A program made the translations under genes and the position numbers. DNA of 64,000 bases from Paraflavitalea sp966211765 (GTDB taxonomy: Bacteria; Bacteroidota; Bacteroidia; Chitinophagales; Chitinophagaceae): assembly GCA_966211765.1 (NCBI GenBank), contig CBIHOV010000024.1:1-64000 (forward strand). The letters run 5' to 3'. Below are positions 18,689 to 28,148 of the stretch, one piece after another. Under the pieces are notes generated by a model. The model had not been told where the DNA came from. It made no database searches and saw nothing but the letters and a program-made list of their open reading frames with translations. Numbering within the stretch: position 1 is the stretch's first letter; the number at the start of each line of letters is the position of its first letter.

Positions 18689-20572
18689 TTATTGATTGGG
18701 ATTCCTGATGATCTGAGGATTGTTGTTGATAATGTCATCACCAATGAAGGAATAGTAATTGCCCAGGCGAAACCTGTCGGAAGTAGTGACCCGGTTGGGC
18801 AATACTTCTTTAAAGATCCACTTGCCATTGTTGAGACTGGCAGGGTCATACACTTTGTAAGGCCATAGTCCCCAGGGCTGGGTATTCCTTTTGGTAGGGC
18901 TTCCAATATTGCCTACCAGATCAGTAGCGCTCATAGGATTACCATCCCATACAGTATGCGCCAGCCTCCAGCGTTTCATATCAAACAGGTACAACCCTTC
19001 AAAAGCCAACTCCACCCTTCTTTCATGTACAATTCTGTCGAAGGTAATATCAGCAGCAGTCAACGGAATGGTAAGACCTGCCCTTGCCCGCAGGGTATTG
19101 AGGTAATTCTTAGCTGTTTCCTTATCACTCAGTTCAAAGGCGGCTTCGGCAGCGATCAACAGCATTTCGCCAAAGCGATAGCGTACAAACCATACTTCAC
19201 TTTGCACACCCCGTTGGCCTGATCCAACTGCAGGATCGAGGTATTTACGTACATAGAAGCCCGTTTGGGCAGTGAATTCATATCCATTGATGGGTCCATC
19301 ATATCCTACTACCTGCATGTCAGAACCATTCACCACCTTACGGGCACCCGGCACATCAGCCGTTATGACTGAGCCATCACCCAATTGCAGGCCGGCCCAA
19401 ATATCAACGGGTTTACCCTTGAACAGTGTACCAGGCAATAATACCGTGCCTGATAACCTGTAATCCCTGCCTGCGAAAATATCTGCCTGGCTGGTATAAT
19501 ACACATAATTGCTCCCACTCTTGGTAGCCAGTGGTGCAAAAGTATTGTCGAGCTTTTCAAATTGCTCTACCAGGTTGAGTGACGGATTGAGACGACCACC
19601 TTCCTGTTCTTCAGCGGTACTGCGTGGTTGATTGCGCAGGGTATAACTTTGTGTTTTACCACTTTGCAGTTTATAGTCTTCCACGAAGATCACCTCAGCA
19701 TTATTGGCTTTATCAGTAAAGAGACTGGCAAAGTTTTCAGAAAGCTCGGGCTTTTTGTTGTACAAACCATAAGCCCCTGCTTGTCCGTCAATGATATCCT
19801 TGGCAGCCTTCAAGGCTTTGGTATAATAGGCGGTTGCCTTGTCGGCAGGAATCCCCACTTCATTGCCCGATAAAGCTACCTGCGGGGTATTGACCCCATA
19901 CCGGGCAATAGAACCCGCATATACAGCTGCCCTTGCCTGCATGGCCAGTGCTGCTGCTTTGGTAGCCCTGGATTTTTCATTGATCGTAGCAGGCAAGGTT
20001 TCTTTGATAGCCTCCGCTTCGCTGATCACAAAATCATACACTTCAGCTTCTTTGGCCCTGGGGTGTTGCAGGTAAGAAGGGTTGCCATTAAAATCATACT
20101 GCTCAGGTTCTAGTATGAGAGGTACACCACCCATACGTTTTACCAATTCAAAATAATAAGCGGCACGGAGAAAACGGGCTTCGGCCAGGAACCTGTTTCG
20201 AACACCTTCTTCCAGTTTATCGGCAGCTGTACATTTTTGGATGAACAGGTTCATATCGCGTATATAACCATAATCCCAGGTACCCCACTCTCCATAACCC
20301 CAATCAACATTCTGCACACGGCCATATGCACCATTCTCAGAAGGGAAAGCATCGTTGTTGTTGGCAAAAGTGGCCCAGTCTTCTACAGACTCCAGGTCAT
20401 AATAGCGATTGTACAGGTTACCCAGCAGCGACAATACCAATCCCGGATCTTTCCAGAGTTGAGTTTCGCCGAGCAGGTTGGTAGGTTGCTTGTCGAGAAA
20501 GGCATCGTCTTTTAAACAACCGGACAAGGAGGCAGTTACTATAATAGATGTTATTGCAAGTATCTTTTTCAT
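18689..20572 (-). CDS. susD: SusD/RagB-family outer-membrane glycan-binding lipoprotein
   Basis: This 627-residue lipoprotein has lipobox LSGC (Cys19). Early on it carries the SusD signature FLDKQPTNLLGE, then TPR-like helices (RFLRAAYYFELVKRMGGVPLI) and the SusD C-terminal block (ELAFEGLYLFDMKRWRLA, then the terminal NP). SusD proteins cap the SusC channel and capture oligosaccharides at the cell surface. It lies 18 bp after susC. The exact glycan cannot be predicted from SusD sequence. Confidence 0.95.
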   Translation of the reverse strand: MKKILAITSIIVTASLSGCLKDDAFLDKQPTNLLGETQLWKDPGLVLSLLGNLYNRYYDLESVEDWATFANNNDAFPSENGAYGRVQNVDWGYGEWGTWDYGYIRDMNLFIQKCTAADKLEEGVRNRFLAEARFLRAAYYFELVKRMGGVPLILEPEQYDFNGNPSYLQHPRAKEAEVYDFVISEAEAIKETLPATINEKSRATKAAALAMQARAAVYAGSIARYGVNTPQVALSGNEVGIPADKATAYYTKALKAAKDIIDGQAGAYGLYNKKPELSENFASLFTDKANNAEVIFVEDYKLQSGKTQSYTLRNQPRSTAEEQEGGRLNPSLNLVEQFEKLDNTFAPLATKSGSNYVYYTSQADIFAGRDYRLSGTVLLPGTLFKGKPVDIWAGLQLGDGSVITADVPGARKVVNGSDMQVVGYDGPINGYEFTAQTGFYVRKYLDPAVGSGQRGVQSEVWFVRYRFGEMLLIAAEAAFELSDKETAKNYLNTLRARAGLTIPLTAADITFDRIVHERRVELAFEGLYLFDMKRWRLAHTVWDGNPMSATDLVGNIGSPTKRNTQPWGLWPYKVYDPASLNNGKWIFKEVLPNRVTTSDRFRLGNYYSFIGDDIINNNPQIIRNPNQ

Positions 20573-20590
20573 TACACTGGATTAAAATGG

Positions 20591-23500
20591 TTATAAAGAA
20601 AGATTGATCCCTATGTTGACAAACCGGCTTTGCGGATATTGCAGACCATTGTCGTCAATTACCTCGGGATCGATACCATATTGATTCAGGTTATCAAGCG
20701 AGAACAGGTTATAGGCATTCACATAGAACCTGGCCCTTTGTATTTTGGCTTTACTCAATATTGATTTAGGAATAGAATAACCCAGCTCCAGGGTTCTTGC
20801 ACGGAGATAGGTTACGTTGTGCAACCAGAAGGTAGAGTTCCTGTAATTGCTGTGACTGCTGTTGTTGTAACGGAATGCAGGGTACTTGCCTGGTATCCAT
20901 TTGCTGTTAAAATCAAATGGGTTTTCACGGTGCCAGCGGTTGGTAAGTTCTTTGTTGAGTCCTCCCTCGTTCTGGAAAGGGTTCCTTGTTTCCCAGTTCT
21001 GGTTCCAGGCATACATGCCGCCGCCGGAGAAGTCGGCCGTAAAGTCAAAGTTTTTGTATTGTAGCCCTATGCTGAAACCAAAGGTAATATTAGGTTGTCC
21101 GCCTGTAGTATAACCAATGGGCCTTTCATCCAATCCATTGATCCTGCCATCACCGTTCACATCTTCGTAGATAATGTCTCCAGGCAATAACGTCTTGTTA
21201 CCCTGCCCGTCTATATCCACCTTGTAGTTATTGATGTCTTCCTGGCTTTGAAACTGTCCGAGGGCTTTGAGTCCCCAGAAAATATCGCGGTACCTGTCGG
21301 GACTGGTATTACCTGAGTTACGGAAATGATCCCAGGAATTGTTCCACCTTGGCTTGTACGAGCTCTCGAATTTACCGCGGGTGATCATACCATTCCCACT
21401 TACCGTATAATTGAGGCTACCTATTTTGCCACTGTAGGCCAATGAGCCTTCCACGCCTGTTTGAGATTCCGAATTCACGTTCTCATCGGGCAGTCCATAA
21501 CCCAGTTCATTGGGCAACAGGATATCGTATTTACGACCACGTAATCCTGAACGCAAGCGGTAGAAATAATCCACTGTACCTCTCAACTGACCATTGAAAA
21601 GACTAAAGTCAGCCCCGATATCAGTTATCTTACTCTTGTACCAGGAAATATTCTTAATAGGCTCTCCCCTATTGACAGAGGTAACCAGGCTTGATCCGCT
21701 GAGAATGGCAATACCTGCATTGTAGTTATAGCCACTGAGGTAATCGAAGGCGCCGATACCTACGTCATCATCACCGGTGATACCCCAGGACGCACGTATT
21801 TTAAAGTCAGAGAGTACCGTACTGCCTCCCAACATCTTCTGGAAGAACCCTTCTTCAGATAATCTCCAGGCGCCCGATACCTGGGGAAAATAACCTATCC
21901 GTCTGTCGGGTGCAAACTTCCAGGAAGCATCCCGCCGTACAGCGAAGTCAACGAAATATCTATTGGCATAATTGTAATTCACACGGCCGATGTAGCCGAT
22001 CCTCGCTTCCCTGCTATCCCTGTCATCGTAGGCATCCACTGTAGCGAAATAGATCAGGGGCAAGGCATTTGTTTTAGGCACAGCGTGCACCCATTGCTCC
22101 AGATCGCGGATATCCTGCTTTTCAGCTACTGCCACGGCTCCGACTGTATGCTCACCAAAGCTGCGGTTATAGCTCAGTTGCCACTGCCAGATATTGCGCA
22201 TTACTTTGCGGGTACCGCGTTCACGCCAGGGATTGGTCACTGAAGCTGTAACAATGTACTTATCCGTAGGCACATCATACCGGTAGGCATCATAAGTATA
22301 CTCATGGCCATTCATTACCCTATCGGCCAGGTAGTAGGAGAATTGCGCCCTGGCTGCCAGTCCTTTTACAAAAGGCACCTGGTATTCTGCATTGAAATTG
22401 GTTTGCAATACGCGCCAGTCCTCACGCCAGTAGCCCGATTTTGACTTGGTCAATAAGCCCCAATTGGTTTCATTGTGGCCAATATCCTGCAAATATTCGG
22501 GATTGTCATTGGCAAAGGGACGGTCCATGGGCCTGTTGCGGAGTAGGGCAAAACGTGGTGCCCAGTAATCATCCTGACCAGGTACACCTGGTTGGTCTCT
22601 GGTTTCAATGCGCCCGTTGATCTGAACACCCACTTTGAGACCATCGGCGATCTTCGCATCTACATTGCTTTGGATATTGGTCCTCCCGAAAGTGAACTCT
22701 CTTCCCAGGACAGCCGTTTGGTCAAACCTGGTAACGGAAAAATAATAGTTGATCCTTTCAGAGCCTCCGGAGGCGCTGGCATTAATGGAAGTCATAGGAG
22801 CATTTTTCTGTATGATATAGTCATACCAGTCAAAGCTCTTATACCCATATTCTGTTCCGGCTTTGTATTTATCCAGCTCGGCCTGTGTGATACCGGTGCT
22901 GCCAAACTGGTTCATTTCTGCATCTGCCTTCCCCAGCATCCAGTCATAAGAACTGTTTACTGCCTTGGGAAAGCGGGTCCAGGTTTGCCAGCCGGTATAG
23001 GCGTCTACGCTAACAGTATTGCGTGTACCCATTTTACCACGCTTGGTGGTTACTACTACCACACCATTGGCGGCCCGTACGCCATAAATGGCGGCAGACG
23101 CATCTTTCAGCACGGTAATGCTTTCTATATCGTTGGGAGAAAGGTTGTTGAATTGTCCTGCATCCTGTTGTATGCCATCAATTACAAACAGGGGGCTACC
23201 CATATTGCGGATCTGGATATTGGCACTGGCGCCGGGGCGGCCATCGGCCATACGAAAACTCACCCCCGGTATTTTACCAGCCAGGCCCGAGCTAACAGTG
23301 GCTCCACCATGCACCTTTTCTATGTCTTTGGAAGTAATGGTGGAAATGGCGCCCGTAAGCGATTCTTTCTTACGCGATCCATAACCAATAACCACCACCT
23401 CTCCGAGGTCTTTGTTGGCACTTTCGAGGGCAACGATCAGGTTGGTTTGTGTACCTACCTTTAGCTCGCGGGCAGTATACCCAATGGAAGTAAATACGAG

Positions 23501-23779
23501 GATGGCCTTGTTGTTGGCAATAGAGATCGAAAAGGCACCGTCGGTACCTGTAATGACGGAATTCTTAGTACCCTTTTCAGCAATGCTTACATTGGGAATA
23601 CCCAGGCCGGCACTGTCTTTCACAACACCCGTTACAGGGATCCTGGCATCTTCCTGTGCCAGTGCACTGTTCAATAAGGTTGAAAGGAAGAGGAAAAGAA
23701 AGAGGAGCTTTCCTTTTTTTTGCCACGCAATGCGGTAGCTCATCGTTCCCGGCAGGGAACAACAGTTCAGAAATTTCAT
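20591..23779 (-). CDS. susC: SusC/RagA-family TonB-dependent transporter
   Basis: An outer-membrane beta-barrel importer. In order: signal peptide, carboxypeptidase-regulatory-like domain (VTGVVKDSAGLGIPNVSI), TonB box region (GEVVVIGYGSRKKESLTGAI), plug with the SusC signature (DIESITVLKDASAAIYGVRAA) and the barrel ending NIGINLSL. It imports oligosaccharides together with SusD. The reading frame is open back to 23866, but the operator at 23809-23822 would then be coding. The start at 23779 is chosen; 23740 (MSYRIAWQKKG) is also possible. Full length is near 1062 residues, normal for SusC. Confidence 0.95.
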   Translation of the reverse strand: MKFLNCCSLPGTMSYRIAWQKKGKLLFLFLFLSTLLNSALAQEDARIPVTGVVKDSAGLGIPNVSIAEKGTKNSVITGTDGAFSISIANNKAILVFTSIGYTARELKVGTQTNLIVALESANKDLGEVVVIGYGSRKKESLTGAISTITSKDIEKVHGGATVSSGLAGKIPGVSFRMADGRPGASANIQIRNMGSPLFVIDGIQQDAGQFNNLSPNDIESITVLKDASAAIYGVRAANGVVVVTTKRGKMGTRNTVSVDAYTGWQTWTRFPKAVNSSYDWMLGKADAEMNQFGSTGITQAELDKYKAGTEYGYKSFDWYDYIIQKNAPMTSINASASGGSERINYYFSVTRFDQTAVLGREFTFGRTNIQSNVDAKIADGLKVGVQINGRIETRDQPGVPGQDDYWAPRFALLRNRPMDRPFANDNPEYLQDIGHNETNWGLLTKSKSGYWREDWRVLQTNFNAEYQVPFVKGLAARAQFSYYLADRVMNGHEYTYDAYRYDVPTDKYIVTASVTNPWRERGTRKVMRNIWQWQLSYNRSFGEHTVGAVAVAEKQDIRDLEQWVHAVPKTNALPLIYFATVDAYDDRDSREARIGYIGRVNYNYANRYFVDFAVRRDASWKFAPDRRIGYFPQVSGAWRLSEEGFFQKMLGGSTVLSDFKIRASWGITGDDDVGIGAFDYLSGYNYNAGIAILSGSSLVTSVNRGEPIKNISWYKSKITDIGADFSLFNGQLRGTVDYFYRLRSGLRGRKYDILLPNELGYGLPDENVNSESQTGVEGSLAYSGKIGSLNYTVSGNGMITRGKFESSYKPRWNNSWDHFRNSGNTSPDRYRDIFWGLKALGQFQSQEDINNYKVDIDGQGNKTLLPGDIIYEDVNGDGRINGLDERPIGYTTGGQPNITFGFSIGLQYKNFDFTADFSGGGMYAWNQNWETRNPFQNEGGLNKELTNRWHRENPFDFNSKWIPGKYPAFRYNNSSHSNYRNSTFWLHNVTYLRARTLELGYSIPKSILSKAKIQRARFYVNAYNLFSLDNLNQYGIDPEVIDDNGLQYPQSRFVNIGINLSL

Positions 23780-23808
23780 ATGGCAGTTAATTGTTAGTGA
23801 ATAAACAA

Positions 23809-23822
23809 TGGAAACGTTTGCA
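23809..23822. promoter_or_regulatory. Putative LacI-type operator upstream of susC
   Basis: The sequence TGGAAACGTTTGCA is a near-perfect palindrome around a central CG (one unmatched pair) and fits the general LacI/CcpA-type operator form TGnAAnCGnTTnCA. The palindrome extends by one more A-T pair on each side. It lies 29 bp upstream of the chosen susC start, and a LacI-family regulator is encoded in the same operon, so autoregulation of the PUL is a natural reading. Confidence 0.55.
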
Positions 23823-24065
23823 TGAATATTGCTCATGGTATGATCATTACCATGTGCAGCATTCATGTGTAAAATTTGGATTAATCTTTTTCATAGAGAA
23901 GGTTAATCGTCTCATTGTTTCGGCAAAATGTCTCAATTCTGGACAATGAACCGAAAAAAACCTAGTGCTAATACGAATTTGCAAGTAGCCTCGAAGCCCC
24001 CCCTACACGGCCTGAACGACTTATATGAATTAAGGATCTATGCAACGCGGGTCTTATATCTTAGT

Positions 24066-24073
24066 TATATTTG
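24066..24073 (+). promoter_or_regulatory. Putative -7 box (TATATTTG) before the sensor kinase
   Basis: An exact match to the Bacteroidota -7 element TAnnTTTG. No convincing TTTG -33 box is seen at 19-23 bp upstream. It would place transcription start near 24080, downstream of the first in-frame ATG at 23928, and so supports the TTG start at 24096. Confidence 0.35.
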
Positions 24074-24095
24074 TGCAAATGCCAACACCATCTGC

Positions 24096-27000
24096 TTGAA
24101 AAGTAGTGTCATTTGCATAACGATTGCCCTGTTCATGGCCTGTACATGTAAACTGTATGGACAAGGCCATTATTTCAGGCACTACCAGGTAGAACAAGGT
24201 CTTTCTCATAATACCGTCAATTGTATTGCGCAGGATAAGGAAGGCTTCTTATGGTTTGGTACCAAAGATGGCATCAACCGGTTTGATGGCATTAGTTTCA
24301 AGGTATTCCGTCGCACCCCCTCAGACAGCACCAGTCTGGGTAATAATTTCGTCTATAGCCTGCACCAGGATCACCAGGGCATTTTATGGGTAGGTACACG
24401 CCAGGGCTTGTACCAGTATACTGCCAGGTCAGAGAGTTTCCGTTTAATAAAGAGCACCGGATGGACAGATGTGCGCGACATAACTTCTGATAAGAACGGT
24501 AACGTTTGGTTTATACTCGGATTGAAGTTATACCGGTATAACAGGTTAAAAGACAGTGTACCCACTCTGATCAATTATGAACAAAAGGAAGTATCTGCCA
24601 TTACCATTACAGCCGATGGTCAATTATGGGTATCCAGCGTTGAAGGCAGGCTGCTGCAGTATGATGCTGCCACAGGCCGCTTTTCCGGCTACGATCTTTT
24701 TAATGAGTCGGCCACACCTCCTTCCAAATGGATAGGAAAGATTTATGCTACCGGCAAAGGGCATATACTGGTAGCCACTTCTCACCAGGGTATCAAAGTT
24801 TTCGACGTCGCTACGCATAAGTATAAAGACATCCTAACCAAAAACGCTGATCATTCCGTGGTTTATGGGCGCGATTTTATGCACTATGGCGGTGATGAGT
24901 ATTGGATCGCGACTGAATCGGGCGTTTACATTTACAATATCCAGGACGGCAGCCTGAAGAACCTTCGTAAACATTTCAATGATCCCTACTCCCTTGCCGA
25001 CAATGCCGTTTATGCGCTTTGCAGGGATAAAGAAGGCGGTATGTGGGTGGGCACTTTCTTTGGAGGCGCCAATTATTATCCCCGTCAATATACTTCCTTC
25101 CAAAAATATTTTCCCGGCAGTACTTACAATAATATCTGCGGCAATGCAGTACGGGAGATGTGTGAGGACCAATACGGTAATCTTTGGATCGGTACAGAGG
25201 ATGGCGGATTGAATAAGCTGGAACAGTCTACGGGAAAGATATCACAATACTTACCAGGCGGCACTCCTTCTACGATCTCTTACACCAATATCCATGGCCT
25301 GGCAGCCATAGGCAACGAATTATGGATAGGTACTTTTGAACATGGTGTCAATGTAATGGATATTCCCAGCGGGAAGATCATACGCCATTACTCCAGACGA
25401 CGCAGCGCCCCTTCCACTTTCCCGGCCAGTTTTGTAATCACTTTTTACCAGACAAGGGCAGGTGAATTACTGGCCGGAACGCCATTAGGCTTGTACAGGT
25501 ATGACAAGCAAACAGACGATTTTGTGGCCATACAGGAGAATATCTTCGTAGCCAGTATCCTTGAGGACCATGCAGGTACCATCTGGTTGTCGACCGGTGG
25601 AAAAAGCTTGTTTTACTACAATCCCACCACCGGTGAGCGCGGCAACCTCTTGCCCGATCCTGCCAACAGCAACAGCCTCAGCAGCGGCCTGATAAATAAT
25701 GTTTTTGAGGACAGCTATCATAATTTATGGGTAGCTACGGAAGATGGTGGACTGTGCCGGTATAATCATGCCACCAAATCGATGAAACGGTATACCACCA
25801 AAAATGGTTTGCCCAGCGATTTTGTATTCATGGTACAAGAAGACAGTCATCATAATTTGTGGGTCAGCACTACCCGGGGCCTTGCCTGCCTTAATCCCGT
25901 TACCGGAAGCACCCAGGTATATACCAAAAGCAATGGATTGCTGAGTGACCAGTTTAATTATCATTCAGCTTATAAAGACAAGAAGGGACACATGTATTTC
26001 GGCAGTGTGAAAGGACTGATCAGTTTTAACCCCGACGAGTTCACGCAAAACAAGTTTATGCCACCGGTTTATATTACCGGCTTCCAGGTTAATAATAAAG
26101 AGCTTGGCATTAACGAACAAGGCTCTTCCCTTTCCAATTCTGTATTACAAACAGACCGCATTACACTTCCCCATACGGCATCCACCTTCAGCATTGACTT
26201 CGCCGCGTTGAGCTACACGGCGCCTGAACGCACAGAATACATGTATAAAATGGAAGGCCTGGATAAAGACTGGACCTACCTGAAGGCAAATCGAAAAGTA
26301 TATTTTACAGGTCTGGCATCCGGCACCTACCGGTTCATTGTAAAGGCAGCCAATAGCACTGGTCAGTGGAACAGCCAACCGGCCCAATTACAGATCCGTA
26401 TCCTGCCTCCTTTCTGGGCCAGTAGCTGGGCCTATCTTTTGTATGCACTATTGTTGACAGGGATCATCCTATACATCATTCGTAATTACCACCGCAGAAC
26501 AGAAGAGAAAAATAAACGTAAAATAGAATTGCTGGAACATGAAAAAGAGAAAGAGTTGTACCAGGCCAAAATAGAATTCTTTACCAATGTGGCTCATGAG
26601 ATCAAAACCCCGCTTACTTTAATTAAAGGGCCACTGGAGAAAGTGATCAGGAAAGCTGATGACCTGCCAGACCTACGCAACAGCTTGCAGATCATGGAAC
26701 GCAATACCGACCGACTGATAGATCTTACCAACCAATTACTAGATTTCAGGCAAACAGAAGCCAAGGGTTTCAGCCTTAGCTTTACTGCCATCAATATATC
26801 TGAACTGCTGGAGGAAACCTATGCCAATTTCAAACCATTGGCCGAACAACGCAATTTAATATTCACCTTGGACCTGCCGGCACAGGCATTGTATACCATG
26901 GCCGATCAGGACGCATTGAACAAGATACTCAGTAATGTATTCAGTAATGCCATCAAGTATGCCGGAACCCAGGTGCAGGTACAATTATTACCTATACTGG

Positions 27001-27299
27001 ATGACGCAACATCGTTTACGATTGAAATCGCCAATGATGGGGACCTCATCCCTTATGAAATGAAAGAAAAGATATTTGAGCCTTTTTTCCGGTTAAAGCG
27101 AACTGAAAAACAAAAAGGAACAGGTATTGGTCTCGCACTGGCCCGCTCACTGACACAGCTGCACAAGGGCGATCTGTACTTAAAGGAAACACATAACGGG
27201 CTAAATACATTTGTGATCAGTTTGCCATTATCAGCAGCCAGTCATGGCGCCGGGAGCCGTGAACAAAACGACAATACCATTCAATCGGTCAATCCATAA
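24096..27299 (+). CDS. Propeller-type sensor histidine kinase of the PUL
   Basis: The periplasmic half has about 14 regulator-propeller repeats (for example DKEGFLWFGTKDGINRFDG) and a Y_Y_Y domain. One membrane helix follows (about SWAYLLYALLLTGIILYII), then HisKA with the phospho-acceptor in NVAHEIKTPL and an HATPase domain (N box NVFSNAIKYAG, G box GTGIGLALA). The frame is open from 23928, but a TTG at 24096 gives a clean signal peptide (KSSVICITIALFMAC) and length 1067. It is the N-terminal part of a hybrid two-component system; the REC-AraC part is a separate gene 11 bp downstream. It is divergent from susC. Confidence 0.9.
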   Translation: MKSSVICITIALFMACTCKLYGQGHYFRHYQVEQGLSHNTVNCIAQDKEGFLWFGTKDGINRFDGISFKVFRRTPSDSTSLGNNFVYSLHQDHQGILWVGTRQGLYQYTARSESFRLIKSTGWTDVRDITSDKNGNVWFILGLKLYRYNRLKDSVPTLINYEQKEVSAITITADGQLWVSSVEGRLLQYDAATGRFSGYDLFNESATPPSKWIGKIYATGKGHILVATSHQGIKVFDVATHKYKDILTKNADHSVVYGRDFMHYGGDEYWIATESGVYIYNIQDGSLKNLRKHFNDPYSLADNAVYALCRDKEGGMWVGTFFGGANYYPRQYTSFQKYFPGSTYNNICGNAVREMCEDQYGNLWIGTEDGGLNKLEQSTGKISQYLPGGTPSTISYTNIHGLAAIGNELWIGTFEHGVNVMDIPSGKIIRHYSRRRSAPSTFPASFVITFYQTRAGELLAGTPLGLYRYDKQTDDFVAIQENIFVASILEDHAGTIWLSTGGKSLFYYNPTTGERGNLLPDPANSNSLSSGLINNVFEDSYHNLWVATEDGGLCRYNHATKSMKRYTTKNGLPSDFVFMVQEDSHHNLWVSTTRGLACLNPVTGSTQVYTKSNGLLSDQFNYHSAYKDKKGHMYFGSVKGLISFNPDEFTQNKFMPPVYITGFQVNNKELGINEQGSSLSNSVLQTDRITLPHTASTFSIDFAALSYTAPERTEYMYKMEGLDKDWTYLKANRKVYFTGLASGTYRFIVKAANSTGQWNSQPAQLQIRILPPFWASSWAYLLYALLLTGIILYIIRNYHRRTEEKNKRKIELLEHEKEKELYQAKIEFFTNVAHEIKTPLTLIKGPLEKVIRKADDLPDLRNSLQIMERNTDRLIDLTNQLLDFRQTEAKGFSLSFTAINISELLEETYANFKPLAEQRNLIFTLDLPAQALYTMADQDALNKILSNVFSNAIKYAGTQVQVQLLPILDDATSFTIEIANDGDLIPYEMKEKIFEPFFRLKRTEKQKGTGIGLALARSLTQLHKGDLYLKETHNGLNTFVISLPLSAASHGAGSREQNDNTIQSVNP

Positions 27300-27310
27300 A
27301 CCTCTATGCT

Positions 27311-28075
27311 ATGACACCTACTATATTACTGGTTGATGACAATGAAGAGATCATTGAATTCCTGGCAGAAGAGCTGGGCGCTCAATATACGGTATTGAAA
27401 GCCACTGATGGCCATGAAGCATTGTCCATACTGGGCAAAGAAGCCGTGCACCTGGTGATCAGTGATGTAATGATGCCTGGGCTCGATGGTTTTGAATTGT
27501 GCCGCCTGATCAAAACGAATTTCGAATTTAGTCATATACCCGTCATTCTCCTCACAGCTAAAAATACCCTGCAATCGAAGATCGAAGGACTTAAGCTGGG
27601 GGCCGATGCCTATATTGAGAAGCCCTTTTCACCGGAGCACCTGCAGGTACAGATAGCCAACCTGCTCACCAACCGTCATAAAATACGGGAATACTTTGCC
27701 AACTCTCCCCTCGTGCACATCAAGAGCATGGCTTATTCTAATGCAGATGAGCAATTCCTGGAAACGTTGAATGAAACCATCCGCCTTCACCTGGAAGACA
27801 CAGAGCTGGATGTGGAAAAACTGGCCAGGATCATGAACATGAGTCGCCCTACTTTATACCGCAAGATCAAGGCCATCTCCAACCTTACACCCAATGAGCT
27901 GATCAATATTACCCGCCTGAAAAAAGCAGCTGAAATGCTGGCAGCTGGCCAATACAAAGTATACGAGGTGGCCGATATGGTAGGCTATAACTCACAGAAT
28001 AATTTCGGACGAAACTTCCTGAAGCAATTTGGCATTACACCTACGGAATACATGAGTATAAAGAAGAGTGAATAA
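27311..28075 (+). CDS. Response regulator, REC plus AraC-type HTH
   Basis: A 254-residue cytoplasmic regulator. The receiver domain covers residues 1-120, with the phospho-acceptor Asp in VISDVMMPG, the acidic pair in LLVDDNEE and the Lys in IEKPF. An AraC-family DNA-binding domain fills residues about 150-254 (ARIMNMSRPTLYRKIK, then VADMVGYNSQNNFGRNFLKQFG). In most Bacteroidota PUL sensors these modules are fused to the kinase; here they are a separate cistron after an 11-bp gap. It likely activates the divergent susC operon. Confidence 0.93.
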   Translation: MTPTILLVDDNEEIIEFLAEELGAQYTVLKATDGHEALSILGKEAVHLVISDVMMPGLDGFELCRLIKTNFEFSHIPVILLTAKNTLQSKIEGLKLGADAYIEKPFSPEHLQVQIANLLTNRHKIREYFANSPLVHIKSMAYSNADEQFLETLNETIRLHLEDTELDVEKLARIMNMSRPTLYRKIKAISNLTPNELINITRLKKAAEMLAAGQYKVYEVADMVGYNSQNNFGRNFLKQFGITPTEYMSIKKSE

Positions 28076-28086
28076 AATACCGTACA

Positions 28087-28119
28087 TAAAAAAAGCTGTG
28101 TACCATTACAGTACACAGC
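28087..28119 (-). terminator. Rho-independent terminator of the collar cluster
   Basis: A perfect 9-bp stem pairs 28095-28103 with 28111-28119 around a 7-nt loop. The A-run at 28088-28094 is a T-run on the minus strand right after the stem. It therefore ends transcription of the minus-strand gene that stops at 28149. It may also slow plus-strand transcription from the REC-AraC gene ending at 28075. Confidence 0.85.
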
Positions 28120-28148
28120 CTCGTTTCCAAAACTACGACCTATTGACT

